From: Prochlorococcus sp. AG-409-N21
GTDB lineage: Bacteria; Cyanobacteriota; Cyanobacteriia; PCC-6307; Cyanobiaceae
DNA: 64,000 nt
Reading direction: 5' to 3'
Assembly: GCA_003215415.1 (NCBI GenBank)
Contig: QCKK01000006.1
Span: forward strand, 1 to 64,000
Under the pieces are notes generated by a model. The model did not search any database, was not told the origin of the DNA, and saw nothing but the letters and a program-made list of their open reading frames with translations. Shown here one piece after another: positions 39,779 through 50,910 of this stretch; position 1 is the first letter of the stretch, and every line of letters starts with the position of its first letter. The translations under genes were made by a program, and so were the position numbers.

Positions 39779-42700
39779 ATGGGAGTAAAGAATAGAAATT
39801 TAGGAATATCGAAATGGGGCTTGATGACTGGCCTTGTCCTAATAGGGGGTGCTGCAACTTGGTTTGGTACAGACAAATTATTAGAAGGATTTTTTAATCG
39901 TAATCGCTTGCAATTGCAACAACAATTGTCTCGACCATTAGGACATCCTTTAAGAATTGGTCAATATCGGGGCCTTAAATTTTGGGGAATTGCAATTGGT
40001 CCTACTGAAGTATTGCCTGGAGACAATGATGATTCCACAGCTTCCTTTCAAGAAATCAAAGTCAAGTTTGCCCCTCTTGCAAGCTTGTTTAATTGGCGAC
40101 CTGTAGTAGTTCTAATTCCAGAAAAAACCAACCTTGTTTTGCGTAGGAATTCGAGTGGCTCATATTGGGTTCCTGGAGATTCAAATGGTGATTCTTCTCC
40201 TCCAATTGATTTAAGGCTGAAATTAACGAGCCCAGCCCGAGTATTTTTTGAGCCTACAAACCTTGAGCTGTTTGTAGTTACACGAGCTTCGTTAATGCTT
40301 TCTCAAAAAAAAGTAAAAGGTTTCATTGATGTGACTTTGCCAAATAAGGGAAAAGTATTTTTAAGAGGTAAGGGATATTGGGATAGATTGCAATTCATAG
40401 GGAACACAAACTTTAAAGGTCTTCGGATTCAATCTTTTAAAGATTTTTTGCCTGAAAGATTCCCCTATCAGGCTGAAGGTATTTTTAATGGTGGCTTTAA
40501 GATTAGTTTTCAGAAAGGGATCGTTGGCTGTAAAGGAGCAATTAATCTCAATGATTTTCGGCTGAAGGGTGGAGCATTAAATAATTCTATTTCCTCAAAT
40601 AAGGCAAGAATCATTTGTTTAGGAGATAGAGCAAATTTGCTTAAAACTAATTGGGAATATGGTGCATGGAAAAGTACTTTAAGTGGAGATATTATTTTTA
40701 ATAGAAAAAATTCATTTGATGTGTCAATAAATGGATTTGTTGGTCTAGAAGAATTTACTAATCCTGAGTTTAATTTCAATGCATTCTTGCCTATAAACTT
40801 GAAGCAGGGATCATTTAAGTTGGGGAAATTAAAAGCAGATTTTAATCTAAGCCCTATTCAATTGTCTAAGGTATCATCGATTCTTGGAACTTCATTTGGA
40901 GGTATTTTCTCTGCAGTAGGACAATTGGACGGTCATTTAAATGATTTGAATACAAAAGCGTCTTTGAAATTAATAAATCCAGAAGTTAATGGTGTGCGTC
41001 TGCAGGAAGATTGGGTGGGAACCTTTAATAGTGAAACTAGTGGTAAAAGCTTGTTGCAAATGGCTTCAGAAGGCGCTGCAACACCAGGAACTCTAACGGC
41101 AGAGTTTAATAAAAATTGGAGTTTAGATTACGCCTCAATTAATCGTGGGGGTGGAGAGGTCTTTCTAAAGGCTCTTCCCTCTCGGTTCAATTGGAAAATT
41201 GATCGCTTTAGATTAGATGGATTAGAAATTGCAATTCCATCTGATGAGGGTTTTAAAGGAATCTTTGGCGAATTAATAGGGCAAGGCAATCTTTCATTAA
41301 GTCCTTTTTCTTTTAGTGGAGAAGTGGCTATGCGATATCCACGTTTAATTGGCTTGCAATTAAAGGAGGCCAGTTTAAGTGGAAGATATATAGATAATAA
41401 ATATAGTTTATTTAGCAAGCTAAAGCCTTCTGATAAAGGCCTATTAACTCTATCTGCTGAAGGTGAAATTGGAGGAGAAGTTGATATAAAGGCTGAGGGT
41501 AAGGAATTAAGTCCTGGTTGGATAGCCAGTAGTGCAATGCAACTACCTCAAATCAACAAAAAAGCTAAGCCTGTATCTGGTCTCACAAAAGATCTAGGTG
41601 ATTTTTTTATTGAGACGATTAAAGGATCTTTAGATGCCCAGTTGAATGAATTAAAGAAGGCACAGCAATACTTGAAGTCAAAGAAAGAGATCGAAAGAGA
41701 AAAAAGTATTATTAATTATGAGGATATCCAGGGAGAAGTTGATGCAGATATTCATCTTAAAGGTCCAAATATTAAAAATATTGAGGCTGACGTACGAATC
41801 AAAGGCAACCTTTGGTCAGATCAATATATGGGAGAAAGACCTAAAAAAAATGAATATTTCTCGGCAAATTTATCAGGACCTCTCAAGTCAGGATCTGGAG
41901 CCTTCTCCTTGCTCAACCTGCCTTTCTCTTCCTTGACTATATTTACTCCACTACCATCTTCTCTTCAAGGGAAGATGAATTTAAAAGGCAATTATACTCT
42001 TGATAAGGACAATTATAAATTGGATGCTTCATTGAAGTTTATTGATTCAAAACTTGATGAAGACTCCTTTGTCCTTGACAAGGGTAAATTCTTTTTATCT
42101 GAATCCAAATTATTCATGGATATTGCATTGCGCAGTAACTCTTCCAAAGAGCCATTGACTTTGAAGGGATCTTTACCCTTGAAGAAAGATGAGGAAATGA
42201 ATATAAGAGTTGAAAGTCATGGTGATGCCCTTAATTTTTTAGATGGACTTAGTGGAAATAATGTTGACTGGATAAAAGGTAACTCTAATTTAAGATTATT
42301 ACTTAGAGGGCCATTTAGTGCTCCAGAAGCAAATGGATTCTTCGTTCTCGATGAAAGTAGATTGGTTGTAATGGAAGAAGATGTAATGAACTTAGAGGGG
42401 TTATTTCTCTTTGACTTTAATCGATTAGAAGTCAAAAGTCTAACAGCGAATATTGGAGAGGAAGGTGAATTTCTTGCTGCTGGGTCTGTCCCCTTCGTGA
42501 AGCCTCTTCCTGAGAAAAAACCATTGTCAATAATGATGAAGAAAGTTAGATTAAGATTGCCAGTGGCCGATGTGGAAGTTGCTGGCAACCTTGATTTCAA
42601 TGGTGCTTTAGTTACGCCAAAGTTTGGCGGAGATCTAGTTGTAAATGATGGCACAATCTCACCTCAAAGAAATCGATTCTCTAAACCTTCTAAGCTTTTT

Positions 42701-43780
42701 TCGAAGTTATCTACAAAGAAGGACTCTAATAAAAAACAAATTTCTTTAAATGAATCTTCTGTTGATATTGATGAGGAATTGTTGCCTGAACAAAAGTGGA
42801 ATTATGGTCAACCGTTGGTTTTATTTGGTCAAGATGTAGAAGATTCATCTAATAGAAATTTAAAAGAATCATTGCCTAAATTTTCATTTATAAGTTTTGA
42901 TAATCTGAAATTACGTCTTGGACCAAAACTGCGTATTACTTCTCCTCCTCTCGCAGAATTCAGGACGGCAGGATCGTTAATATTAAATGGCCCTCTTGAT
43001 TCTACTTTGAAAGCAAGTGGAGTGATTCGCTTGCTTAATGGTCGTATAAACCTTTTTACTACTACTTTTAATTTGGATCGAAGTGCTCCAAATGTTGCTG
43101 TATTTACGCCTTCCTTAGGGGTTATTCCTTATGTTGACGTTGCTATGAGTAGCAGAGTCTCTGAAAATATTGGCGATGGAAGTAATCCAGCTTCTTCAAC
43201 AAATTTCTCATCTAATGGGACTGTTCCTTTAGGTATTGGTGGATTTAGATTAGTAAAGGTAATGGTTCAAGCTACTGGTCCAGCTGATCGATTAGCTGAA
43301 AATATTCAATTAAGTAGTTCACCTAAACTTCCTCGGGCGCAGCTTTTAGGATTAATTGGAGGAAATTCTTTGAGACGATTGCTTGGAGGTGGAGAAACAG
43401 AAGTACTGGCAAGTGTTCTTGGTAAATCGGTTTTGACTCCTTTCTTGGGTAATATTTCCGGGGCTTTTAGTGATCGATTGCAATTGGCTATTTATCCAGC
43501 ATTGGTAAATCCACAAACTGGTGAAGAAGGGATTGATAATCAGCAGGCAAATTCAGAGTCCACTTCTGCTCAAGTCTCACCGCAGCAAGCTTGGGTGACA
43601 GAAATCGGATTTGATTTGACTGAGAGGTTTAACTTTTCTGTCCTTGCAACTCCTAACAGGAAAGATATTCCTCCTCAAGGAACTCTTAACTATCAGGTCA
43701 CTCCTAATGTTGGTTTGGTGGGTTCCTTAGATAAAAAAGGAGCCTGGCAAAGTCAGTTGCAGATGTTTTTTAGATTTTGA
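39779..43780 (+). CDS. TamB-like (DUF490) translocation/assembly module protein
   Basis: 1333 aa, N-terminal TM anchor, long beta-rich AsmA/TamB repeats, C-terminal LLGLIGGNSLRRLLGGGETEVLASVLG and terminal beta-strand. Confidence 0.85.
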   Translation: MGVKNRNLGISKWGLMTGLVLIGGAATWFGTDKLLEGFFNRNRLQLQQQLSRPLGHPLRIGQYRGLKFWGIAIGPTEVLPGDNDDSTASFQEIKVKFAPLASLFNWRPVVVLIPEKTNLVLRRNSSGSYWVPGDSNGDSSPPIDLRLKLTSPARVFFEPTNLELFVVTRASLMLSQKKVKGFIDVTLPNKGKVFLRGKGYWDRLQFIGNTNFKGLRIQSFKDFLPERFPYQAEGIFNGGFKISFQKGIVGCKGAINLNDFRLKGGALNNSISSNKARIICLGDRANLLKTNWEYGAWKSTLSGDIIFNRKNSFDVSINGFVGLEEFTNPEFNFNAFLPINLKQGSFKLGKLKADFNLSPIQLSKVSSILGTSFGGIFSAVGQLDGHLNDLNTKASLKLINPEVNGVRLQEDWVGTFNSETSGKSLLQMASEGAATPGTLTAEFNKNWSLDYASINRGGGEVFLKALPSRFNWKIDRFRLDGLEIAIPSDEGFKGIFGELIGQGNLSLSPFSFSGEVAMRYPRLIGLQLKEASLSGRYIDNKYSLFSKLKPSDKGLLTLSAEGEIGGEVDIKAEGKELSPGWIASSAMQLPQINKKAKPVSGLTKDLGDFFIETIKGSLDAQLNELKKAQQYLKSKKEIEREKSIINYEDIQGEVDADIHLKGPNIKNIEADVRIKGNLWSDQYMGERPKKNEYFSANLSGPLKSGSGAFSLLNLPFSSLTIFTPLPSSLQGKMNLKGNYTLDKDNYKLDASLKFIDSKLDEDSFVLDKGKFFLSESKLFMDIALRSNSSKEPLTLKGSLPLKKDEEMNIRVESHGDALNFLDGLSGNNVDWIKGNSNLRLLLRGPFSAPEANGFFVLDESRLVVMEEDVMNLEGLFLFDFNRLEVKSLTANIGEEGEFLAAGSVPFVKPLPEKKPLSIMMKKVRLRLPVADVEVAGNLDFNGALVTPKFGGDLVVNDGTISPQRNRFSKPSKLFSKLSTKKDSNKKQISLNESSVDIDEELLPEQKWNYGQPLVLFGQDVEDSSNRNLKESLPKFSFISFDNLKLRLGPKLRITSPPLAEFRTAGSLILNGPLDSTLKASGVIRLLNGRINLFTTTFNLDRSAPNVAVFTPSLGVIPYVDVAMSSRVSENIGDGSNPASSTNFSSNGTVPLGIGGFRLVKVMVQATGPADRLAENIQLSSSPKLPRAQLLGLIGGNSLRRLLGGGETEVLASVLGKSVLTPFLGNISGAFSDRLQLAIYPALVNPQTGEEGIDNQQANSESTSAQVSPQQAWVTEIGFDLTERFNFSVLATPNRKDIPPQGTLNYQVTPNVGLVGSLDKKGAWQSQLQMFFRF

Positions 43781-43868
43781 ATAAAAGGTTTGTAATTAAT
43801 AAACAAGCTTAGACCTCAACAGACTTTTTTTAGGCAAGATGATGTATTGAAGTTGATAGGTAATCGAA

Positions 43869-45173
43869 ATGAACTTTGAAGTTCAAGCACCTTCCAATGA
43901 TTTGATTGAGCGTGCCATGGATGTTCGCCGTACTGCTACACAATTAGGTCAAACAACAAATGAACAAAGGAGATTTGCCCTTGAACAGATAGCCAACGCT
44001 TTAAGTAAAAGAGAACAAGATATCCTTGCTGCCAATGAGGAGGATCTGGACCGCTCGCAGGAAGAAGGTCTATCTAATTCTTTAATGTCTAGATTGAAGT
44101 TAACAAAATCCAAGCTTCAAGGCGCGATTGAAGGAGTCAGAAAAGTTGCCCAACTTGAGGATCCTTTGGGACTTGTTCAATTGAATAGAGAGATTGGATC
44201 TGGTTTGATCTTAGAAAGATTGACAGTTCCATTGGGTGTGCTTGGAGTCATTTTTGAAGCAAGACCAGATGCGTTGATTCAGATTGCTTCTCTTGCAATT
44301 CGTTCAGGGAATGGAGCAATGCTTAAGGGAGGGAGAGAGGCTATTAGAAGTAATGAGGTGATCATGGAGTCCATTCAATCTGGACTTGACTTTTCCGATA
44401 TCAATCGGAAGGCGTTGACACTTTTAACGACTCGAGAAGAGAGCCTTTCGTTACTTCGCCTTGATGGCCTTGTTGATTTAATTATTCCTAGAGGTAGTAA
44501 TGAGCTTGTTAGATTTATTCAAGACAATACTCGTATTCCTGTTCTTGGGCATGCGGATGGAGTTTGTCATTTATATATCGATTTAGAAGCAGATATAGAA
44601 CAGGCTTTAAACATAGCCATTGATAGTAAGACTCAATATCCCGCTGCTTGTAATGCGATTGAGACGTTGCTCTTACACAGAGAAATTGCATCAGAATTCC
44701 TTGAAAAGGCGATTCCTGCTTTTAAAAAAGAAGGTGTCCTTCTTTTGGGAGATTCTCAAAGCCAAGCACTTGGCATAGAAGGAGAAGCTAGTGAGGATGA
44801 TTGGGATAAAGAGTATTTAGATCTTGTATTGTCAATTCGAATAGTTGACAATTTTGAAATGGCTTTGGAGCATATTCTCCTTCATGGTTCTCGACATACT
44901 GAGTCAATAGTTACTAGCAACAAAAAAACTGCTGAATCTTTTTTGCGTGCGGTTGATAGTGCAGGTGTCTATCACAATTGTTCCACTCGTTTTGCTGATG
45001 GTTTTCGTTATGGTTTTGGTGCAGAGGTTGGAATTAGTACACAAACCTTGCCGCCTAGAGGTCCAGTTGGCTTAGAAGGTCTGGTAACTTATCGTTATTT
45101 CTTAAGGGGTGATGGACACATCGTTTCTGATTTTGTATCAGGCAAAATCAGTTTTTCTCATAAAGACTTTTAG
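43869..45173 (+). CDS. proA: Gamma-glutamyl phosphate reductase
   Basis: [48 protein letters not shown]. Confidence 0.97.
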   Translation: MNFEVQAPSNDLIERAMDVRRTATQLGQTTNEQRRFALEQIANALSKREQDILAANEEDLDRSQEEGLSNSLMSRLKLTKSKLQGAIEGVRKVAQLEDPLGLVQLNREIGSGLILERLTVPLGVLGVIFEARPDALIQIASLAIRSGNGAMLKGGREAIRSNEVIMESIQSGLDFSDINRKALTLLTTREESLSLLRLDGLVDLIIPRGSNELVRFIQDNTRIPVLGHADGVCHLYIDLEADIEQALNIAIDSKTQYPAACNAIETLLLHREIASEFLEKAIPAFKKEGVLLLGDSQSQALGIEGEASEDDWDKEYLDLVLSIRIVDNFEMALEHILLHGSRHTESIVTSNKKTAESFLRAVDSAGVYHNCSTRFADGFRYGFGAEVGISTQTLPPRGPVGLEGLVTYRYFLRGDGHIVSDFVSGKISFSHKDF

Positions 45174-45178
45174 ATGTT

Positions 45179-45577
45179 ATGAAATTTCTATATGAAGGGG
45201 CTATTCATATAAGTGATCTCCGCTTGTGGGCACATGTTGGTGTTCTTCAAAAGGAACAGGAATATGGTCAATGGTTTAACTTGGATATCAGCATTTATCA
45301 AAATATTGATAATGCCTCGAAAAATGACGACCTTTCTGAGACGATTGATTACAGCATTGCAATTAATAAAATACAAAAACTAGCTCATGAAGTTAACTCT
45401 AAGACTATCGAGAACTTTAGTGAGCAAGTTCTAAATTCTCTTGAGGAGTTATATGGTTCAGTTCCGATGAGAGTGTTGCTTAGTAAATGTGATGTACCTG
45501 TTTCGGGTTTTAATGGGAATGTGGCTGTTGAGAGGTATAGGCACTGGCCTGCCACATATTTTCAGCATGACACTTAG
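45179..45577 (+). CDS. folB: Dihydroneopterin aldolase
   Basis: IHISDLRLWAHVGVLQKEQEYGQWFNLDISIY, SETIDYSIAINKI. Confidence 0.93.
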   Translation: MKFLYEGAIHISDLRLWAHVGVLQKEQEYGQWFNLDISIYQNIDNASKNDDLSETIDYSIAINKIQKLAHEVNSKTIENFSEQVLNSLEELYGSVPMRVLLSKCDVPVSGFNGNVAVERYRHWPATYFQHDT

Positions 45578-46163
45578 GCGTCCTTTAGTACTCGTTCATG
45601 GTCTTTGGAATACACCAAAGTTGTTTAATCCACTGATCAAGATGTTGGACATATCTGATGAAATGATCTTCGCTCCATATCTTCGTCATGGCTTTGGAAG
45701 AATATCTCTTGAGAATTTAGCTAATTCATTAGATCACTACATCTATGAGCGATTTGGATCTGATACTTATATTGATATCCTTGGGTTTTCTATGGGCGGT
45801 ATTATAAGTCGTGTTTGGTTGCAAAGTCTTGGTGGAGCCTTACGTACGCAACGTTTCATATGTGTAGGCAGTCCCCAACAAGGTACTTTGACTGCTCAAT
45901 TGATTCCTCCTTTTTTGTTTAGAGGCATTGCCGATATGAAGATAGGAAGCCCTTTAATTAATGACTTGAATCATGATTGCTCTTTATTGGGTGAGGTTGA
46001 GTGTTCGAGTTATTTTTGCAAGTGGGATTTGATGGCATTCCCTGGCTGGATGGCTCGACTCCCCATAGGTAACTTTGAACCTTTGCCAGTAATGACTCAC
46101 AGAGGGTTGATAACTAGTTCAAAAGCTCTTGATCTTCTTGTACCAAAGTTACTTGGCTTCTGA
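45567..46163 (+). CDS. Alpha/beta-hydrolase, lipase/esterase type
   Basis: RRPLVLVHGLWNTPKLF, DILGFSMGGIISRVWLQ; ATG at 45567 preferred over the track start at 45489. Confidence 0.85.
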   Translation: MTLRRPLVLVHGLWNTPKLFNPLIKMLDISDEMIFAPYLRHGFGRISLENLANSLDHYIYERFGSDTYIDILGFSMGGIISRVWLQSLGGALRTQRFICVGSPQQGTLTAQLIPPFLFRGIADMKIGSPLINDLNHDCSLLGEVECSSYFCKWDLMAFPGWMARLPIGNFEPLPVMTHRGLITSSKALDLLVPKLLGF

Positions 46164-48296
46164 TTTTTCTAATCCACAATGTTTTATTAGCGCTTTAGTA
46201 GTTGCAGCTCGCCCTCGAAAAGATTTGAAAATCTTTTCTGGTGCCTGACTTCCTCCCAGGGCCAGAATAGTTTCTCGAAACTTATGCCCAGTTGCGCGGA
46301 CTTTGTCTTCGTTATCAAGTCCAACTTCTTCAAAAGCTGAGAAAGCATCTGCACTTAGTACTTCAGCCCATTTGTAAGAGTAATATCCAGCTGAATAACC
46401 ACCAGCAAAAATATGACTGAAAGAACATAGGAAATTATCTTCTGGAATTGGAGGAATTACTGTTGTTTGAAGAGCAATTTCCCTCCTTAGATCATCTGGC
46501 GATAATCCAGATAATGGGTCCCAAGCACTATGCAATCGCAGATCGGTCAATGCGAAGTGCACTTGTCGAAGTGTTGTTAAACCTGCATTGAATGTTTTGC
46601 TTAATTGGAGTTTTTTGAACTCTGCTTCTTCTAGTTTTTCTCCTGTTTCCCAATGTTTAGCCATACGAATGAAAGTAGCTCTTTCAAGACACCAATTCTC
46701 CATAAATTGACTAGGTAGTTCAACAGCATCCCACTCGACATTGTTAATTCCTGCTGCTTGTGGATAGTCGACGGTAGTAAGCATATGTTGGAGGCCATGG
46801 CCAAATTCGTGAAAAAGAGTTTTAACTTCGTCAAAGCTCATAAGGCTTGGCGTGTTACCAATCGGAGGACTTTGATTACATATCAAATAAGCAATTGGCA
46901 GAACTTGTTTCCCTTGATCATCCTTGTCTCGATTTAGGCATTCATCCATCCAGGCACCTCCTCTTTTAGTAGAGGGTCTAACAAAAGGATCTAAATAAAA
47001 AGCGGCAAGATCTGCCCCACTCTTATCTATTACTTTGAAATAGCGAACATCTGGATGCCAAATAGGTGCTTCTCCATCAGCTGCCTTGATTGAAATTTCA
47101 AATAATCTGCTACAAAGATTGAACAAACCATCTAAAACTTGCGGAAGTGGAAACCAAGGCCTTAGTGCTTCCTGATCAAGATCAAAAGTTTTTTGTTTTA
47201 ATTTTTCTGACCAAAAACTAATGTCCCAAGGGTAGAGATCTTTTGCTTCTGGAGAATTTAAGGATTCGGCATAGGCTTTTAGATTCTTTAATTCGATTTC
47301 AGCAGAAGCCAAGGCTGCTTTACGTAGTTCTTCGAGAAGATTTTCAACAGCAGAAATATTGCTTGCCATTTTGTTCGCAAGGCTTAATTCTGCCCAATTT
47401 TTATAACCAAGTCTTTTTGATTGTTCAAGCCTTAAAGTCAGAATCTCCTCTATAAGAGGTTTGTTATTTAATGTTCCTTCGCTTGCACGACTTACATAGG
47501 CTTTATATAATTTTTCCCTAAGAGATCTGTTCTTTGCAAAGGTAATAAAAGGGACATAACGAGGAATGTCGAGACCCAATCGCCATGGTCCATTCTCTGC
47601 TGTTGGTTGATCATTATCATTGTCTTCTCTTTTGTCTCCAGCTTCTCTAGCTGAATCGGCAAGAATTTCTAATGCACTTATAGGTAATCCTTCTACATCT
47701 GAAAGGTTAGTAAGTAAGAGGCTCCATTCATTGGTCGCATCAAGTACATGGTTGCTGAAAGTAGTTGAAAGCTCTGCAAGGCGTTGAATTGTTGTATTAA
47801 ATTCCTTTTGCTTATCTCCCTTTAGTCCTACACCACGATGTTTCATGGATAGCAACTCAGATTCAATAATTCTGATTTGGATTTCATTAAGGGGTTCTGC
47901 AGGGTTGCTTTTTAAAGAGCAAAGTGCTTTGTGAATAATATTGCTTTGACCTAATTTATTACCAAAGCGAATGATTTCTGGTTGTTGATTTGCATAAGCA
48001 TCACGTAATTTTGGAGAATTGCAAACTGCATTTAAATGGCTCACTGCACCCCAACTCCAGCGTAATCTCTCTCCAATATTTTGGAGGGGAATCATTAGTT
48101 CCTCCCAAGATAATTTTTGATGTGTAGAGAGGCTGATCTCGAGATTCTCTTCTAATTTATTAATTTGCTCGGTTAGATTATTAATTAATTTTGGTAAGTA
48201 TTTATTTATTTGTTGAGGCGTAATTGCTTCATAATCAGGTAAGCCATTACCAGTAAGTAATGGTGAAGATTCTTTGTGAAATTCTTTTTTGTTCAT
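46149..48296 (-). CDS. M3 family metallopeptidase (oligopeptidase A-like)
   Basis: VKTLFHEFGHGLQHMLTT zinc motif; 715 aa. Confidence 0.95.
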   Translation of the reverse strand: MNKKEFHKESSPLLTGNGLPDYEAITPQQINKYLPKLINNLTEQINKLEENLEISLSTHQKLSWEELMIPLQNIGERLRWSWGAVSHLNAVCNSPKLRDAYANQQPEIIRFGNKLGQSNIIHKALCSLKSNPAEPLNEIQIRIIESELLSMKHRGVGLKGDKQKEFNTTIQRLAELSTTFSNHVLDATNEWSLLLTNLSDVEGLPISALEILADSAREAGDKREDNDNDQPTAENGPWRLGLDIPRYVPFITFAKNRSLREKLYKAYVSRASEGTLNNKPLIEEILTLRLEQSKRLGYKNWAELSLANKMASNISAVENLLEELRKAALASAEIELKNLKAYAESLNSPEAKDLYPWDISFWSEKLKQKTFDLDQEALRPWFPLPQVLDGLFNLCSRLFEISIKAADGEAPIWHPDVRYFKVIDKSGADLAAFYLDPFVRPSTKRGGAWMDECLNRDKDDQGKQVLPIAYLICNQSPPIGNTPSLMSFDEVKTLFHEFGHGLQHMLTTVDYPQAAGINNVEWDAVELPSQFMENWCLERATFIRMAKHWETGEKLEEAEFKKLQLSKTFNAGLTTLRQVHFALTDLRLHSAWDPLSGLSPDDLRREIALQTTVIPPIPEDNFLCSFSHIFAGGYSAGYYSYKWAEVLSADAFSAFEEVGLDNEDKVRATGHKFRETILALGGSQAPEKIFKSFRGRAATTKALIKHCGLEKSEAK

Positions 48297-48297
48297 A

Positions 48298-49869
48298 TCA
48301 GCTTATTGGTAAATAATTCAGAGTTGCGAGGCTAGAGCTAAATAGTTTTTCTGCCAAGGCATTTGTTGAAACCTCATATAAATCAATAGCAATTCTTGGC
48401 CAGAACCCTATTACTAGAGTTGGAACTAAAAGGCTTAATCCAATGCTTAGTTCTCTGGGATTCATTTCTCTAACTGATGCTAGTGCAGGGATTCTTGGTC
48501 CAAAGAAGACTCTTCTGCACATTGAAAGTAAGTAAATAGGAGTAAGTACCAACCCAATTGCAGCGGAAATTACTGTTATAGCTCTAAAGACTGAGGTAAA
48601 AGCATTTTGACTTGTGATGCCAAGGAAAACAGTTATCTCACTTACAAATCCACTCATGCCAGGCAGTGCCAATGAGGCAAGTGAGCTTGTCAAGAAAAAT
48701 GCGAATGTAATAGGTAGAACTTTTGCAAGCCCTCCCATGTTGGGAATGGAGAGAGTATTTGTTCTTTCGTAAAAACTTCCAGTAACGAAGAACATTGCTG
48801 CTGCAATTAACCCATGACTAATCATTTGAAGCATTGCACCACTAATTCCAAGAGAGTCGATGGCACCTATCCCAAGCAGTACAAATCCCATATGGCTTAC
48901 GGAACTGCAGGCTATTCGACGCTTTACATTGTCTTGGGCAAATGCATTAAGGGCTCCATAAATAATGTTTACTATTCCAAGGACTATTAATGCGGGTGCA
49001 ATAAATAAGTGTTCTTGGGGAAGCATTTGAACATTAAATCTCAATAGGGCATAGCCACCCATTTTTAGTAAGACCCCAGCAAGAAGCATTGAAACAGGAG
49101 CGTTGGCTTCCCCATGTGCATCTGGTAGCCAAGTATGTAAAGGAAAGATTGGTAGTTTGACTCCAAAACCAATTAAGAAGCCTATATAACAAAGTAGTCC
49201 AAAACTTCCTCCTGGAGATCTAGAAGCTAATTCAGTTAGATTTAGCGAAAAATGATCTCCAGAAAGGGCTAGAGCAAGCCCACTGATTAATATCAATAAT
49301 GATGCTAAGGCTGTATAAAGTATAAATTTAGTTGCTGCATATAGACGTCTGTTCCCTCCCCAGATTGCAATGAGAAGGTAAACAGGTACTAATTCGAGTT
49401 CCCATGAAAGGAAAAAGAGGAGGAAATCTTGAGAAAGGAAAACGAGTCCTTGTGCCGAGGCTTGAATAAGTATGAGAGCAAAATAGAGTCTGGTTTTACT
49501 TTGTATTTTCCAACTAGCGGCCGCTGACAATAAAGTGATTAATCCACTTAAAGCAATCAAGGGGGCAGATATACCGTCTACTCCAAGTGACCATTCAAGG
49601 CCTACAAAGGGTATCCAACTAATTCTTTCTACAAGTTGTAGTCCATCAAATTGACTATCAAATAAAAAAATTAATACGCCAACAATCAGCAAGAAATCTG
49701 CGAATAAAACTGTTAAGGCAAGGTTTCGCGGCGAAAGAAGTGAGGTCCCTTTTTCATCTTCGGGAATGAATGGCATCAAAAGTGATCCTGCTGCTGGGAG
49801 CAAGACAATGAGAGAGAGCCAGGGGATGAATTGTTGGGACGCAGCCGTAAGCGGCAGATTGGCGTCCAT
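48298..49869 (-). CDS. ndhD: NAD(P)H-quinone oxidoreductase subunit 4 (NdhD)
   Basis: Polytopic 523 aa; [60 protein letters not shown]. Confidence 0.96.
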   Translation of the reverse strand: MDANLPLTAASQQFIPWLSLIVLLPAAGSLLMPFIPEDEKGTSLLSPRNLALTVLFADFLLIVGVLIFLFDSQFDGLQLVERISWIPFVGLEWSLGVDGISAPLIALSGLITLLSAAASWKIQSKTRLYFALILIQASAQGLVFLSQDFLLFFLSWELELVPVYLLIAIWGGNRRLYAATKFILYTALASLLILISGLALALSGDHFSLNLTELASRSPGGSFGLLCYIGFLIGFGVKLPIFPLHTWLPDAHGEANAPVSMLLAGVLLKMGGYALLRFNVQMLPQEHLFIAPALIVLGIVNIIYGALNAFAQDNVKRRIACSSVSHMGFVLLGIGAIDSLGISGAMLQMISHGLIAAAMFFVTGSFYERTNTLSIPNMGGLAKVLPITFAFFLTSSLASLALPGMSGFVSEITVFLGITSQNAFTSVFRAITVISAAIGLVLTPIYLLSMCRRVFFGPRIPALASVREMNPRELSIGLSLLVPTLVIGFWPRIAIDLYEVSTNALAEKLFSSSLATLNYLPIS

Positions 49870-49943
49870 GACTAATCAGAGAATCTTTATGAACTTACCA
49901 GCAGGCAGGCCTTCTTTTGAGTAAATCTACCCAGTGAGTAAAT

Positions 49944-50891
49944 CTACCCATCGTTGTCAGGCCGCCAAGAGCTTCCTAATTTTTGTAGATTTAGCACTGG
50001 GGCCCTGCTTGCAACTCCTAATGACTCCCATTTTTTAACCATTGCTTGGCTAACTAAAGCTCCCTCTGATTCATTGCATAGAGCTAATAAACTTGGCCCT
50101 GCTCCACTTATTGAACAACCCAGCGCGCCAGCTCTTAAGGCAGCCTCCCTAACTTCAAGGCCTCCCTTAATGAGTCTCCATCGATATGGTTCGTGTAAAC
50201 GATCGTGCATCCCGTCGGATATAAGGTCTCCGTTCCCAGTCCGTAGCCCTTGTAATAACAAAGTAAGTGCTCCAAGATTTACTACTGCATCTCCAATGGG
50301 AATAGTTTTTGGCATAACCCTTCTTGCTTCATTTGTACTTAGTCGAATCGAAGGTACTGCTACTACTGCTTTTATTGGTTCTTTCCATTCACAACGAACT
50401 ACTCGCCACCTTTCCGAAGCTGCTTTTGCGGTAAGGCAAAGGCCACCTAAAAGAGATGGGACAACATTGTCTGGATGCCCTTCTATGTCGATTGCTAATT
50501 CTAGAAGCTTTTCTTTGCTAAGAGGCTCGCCCATTAGAGCGTTTGCTCCCACCAAGCCTGCCACAATTGCGGTTGCGCTGCTTCCAAGCCCTCTTGCTGG
50601 TGGAACAGCAAGTCTTACGCGAGCCTCTAGTCCAACTGGTTCTATTCCTGCAGCTTTCCATACTCTTTGCGCTGCACGATAAACAAGATTATCTGGGCCT
50701 CCACGCAAATGACTGCCTTCGCTGCCCTCAATAATTAGTTCAAATTTTTCTCCATTGCCTTCAATCCTTCGCATAACAAATTTATTGCTCAGATCCAATG
50801 CTGCGCCTAGACAATCAAAACCTGGTCCAAGGTTGGCAGTAGTGGAAGGTACATCCACAATCACTTTTTGACCAATCCTTGGCTGGACCAT
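49944..50891 (-). CDS. thrB: Homoserine kinase
   Basis: VDVPSTTANLGPGFDCLGAALDL, PPARGLGSSATAIVAGL; internal ATG at 50891 preferred. Confidence 0.95.
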   Translation of the reverse strand: MVQPRIGQKVIVDVPSTTANLGPGFDCLGAALDLSNKFVMRRIEGNGEKFELIIEGSEGSHLRGGPDNLVYRAAQRVWKAAGIEPVGLEARVRLAVPPARGLGSSATAIVAGLVGANALMGEPLSKEKLLELAIDIEGHPDNVVPSLLGGLCLTAKAASERWRVVRCEWKEPIKAVVAVPSIRLSTNEARRVMPKTIPIGDAVVNLGALTLLLQGLRTGNGDLISDGMHDRLHEPYRWRLIKGGLEVREAALRAGALGCSISGAGPSLLALCNESEGALVSQAMVKKWESLGVASRAPVLNLQKLGSSWRPDNDG

Positions 50892-50910
50892 TCTTGCCTG
50901 TCTGTTGAAG

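Noticed and set aside
49954-50682. 242-aa ORF antisense to thrB
   Set aside because: Shadow ORF: the opposite strand encodes a clear homoserine kinase with GHMP motifs.
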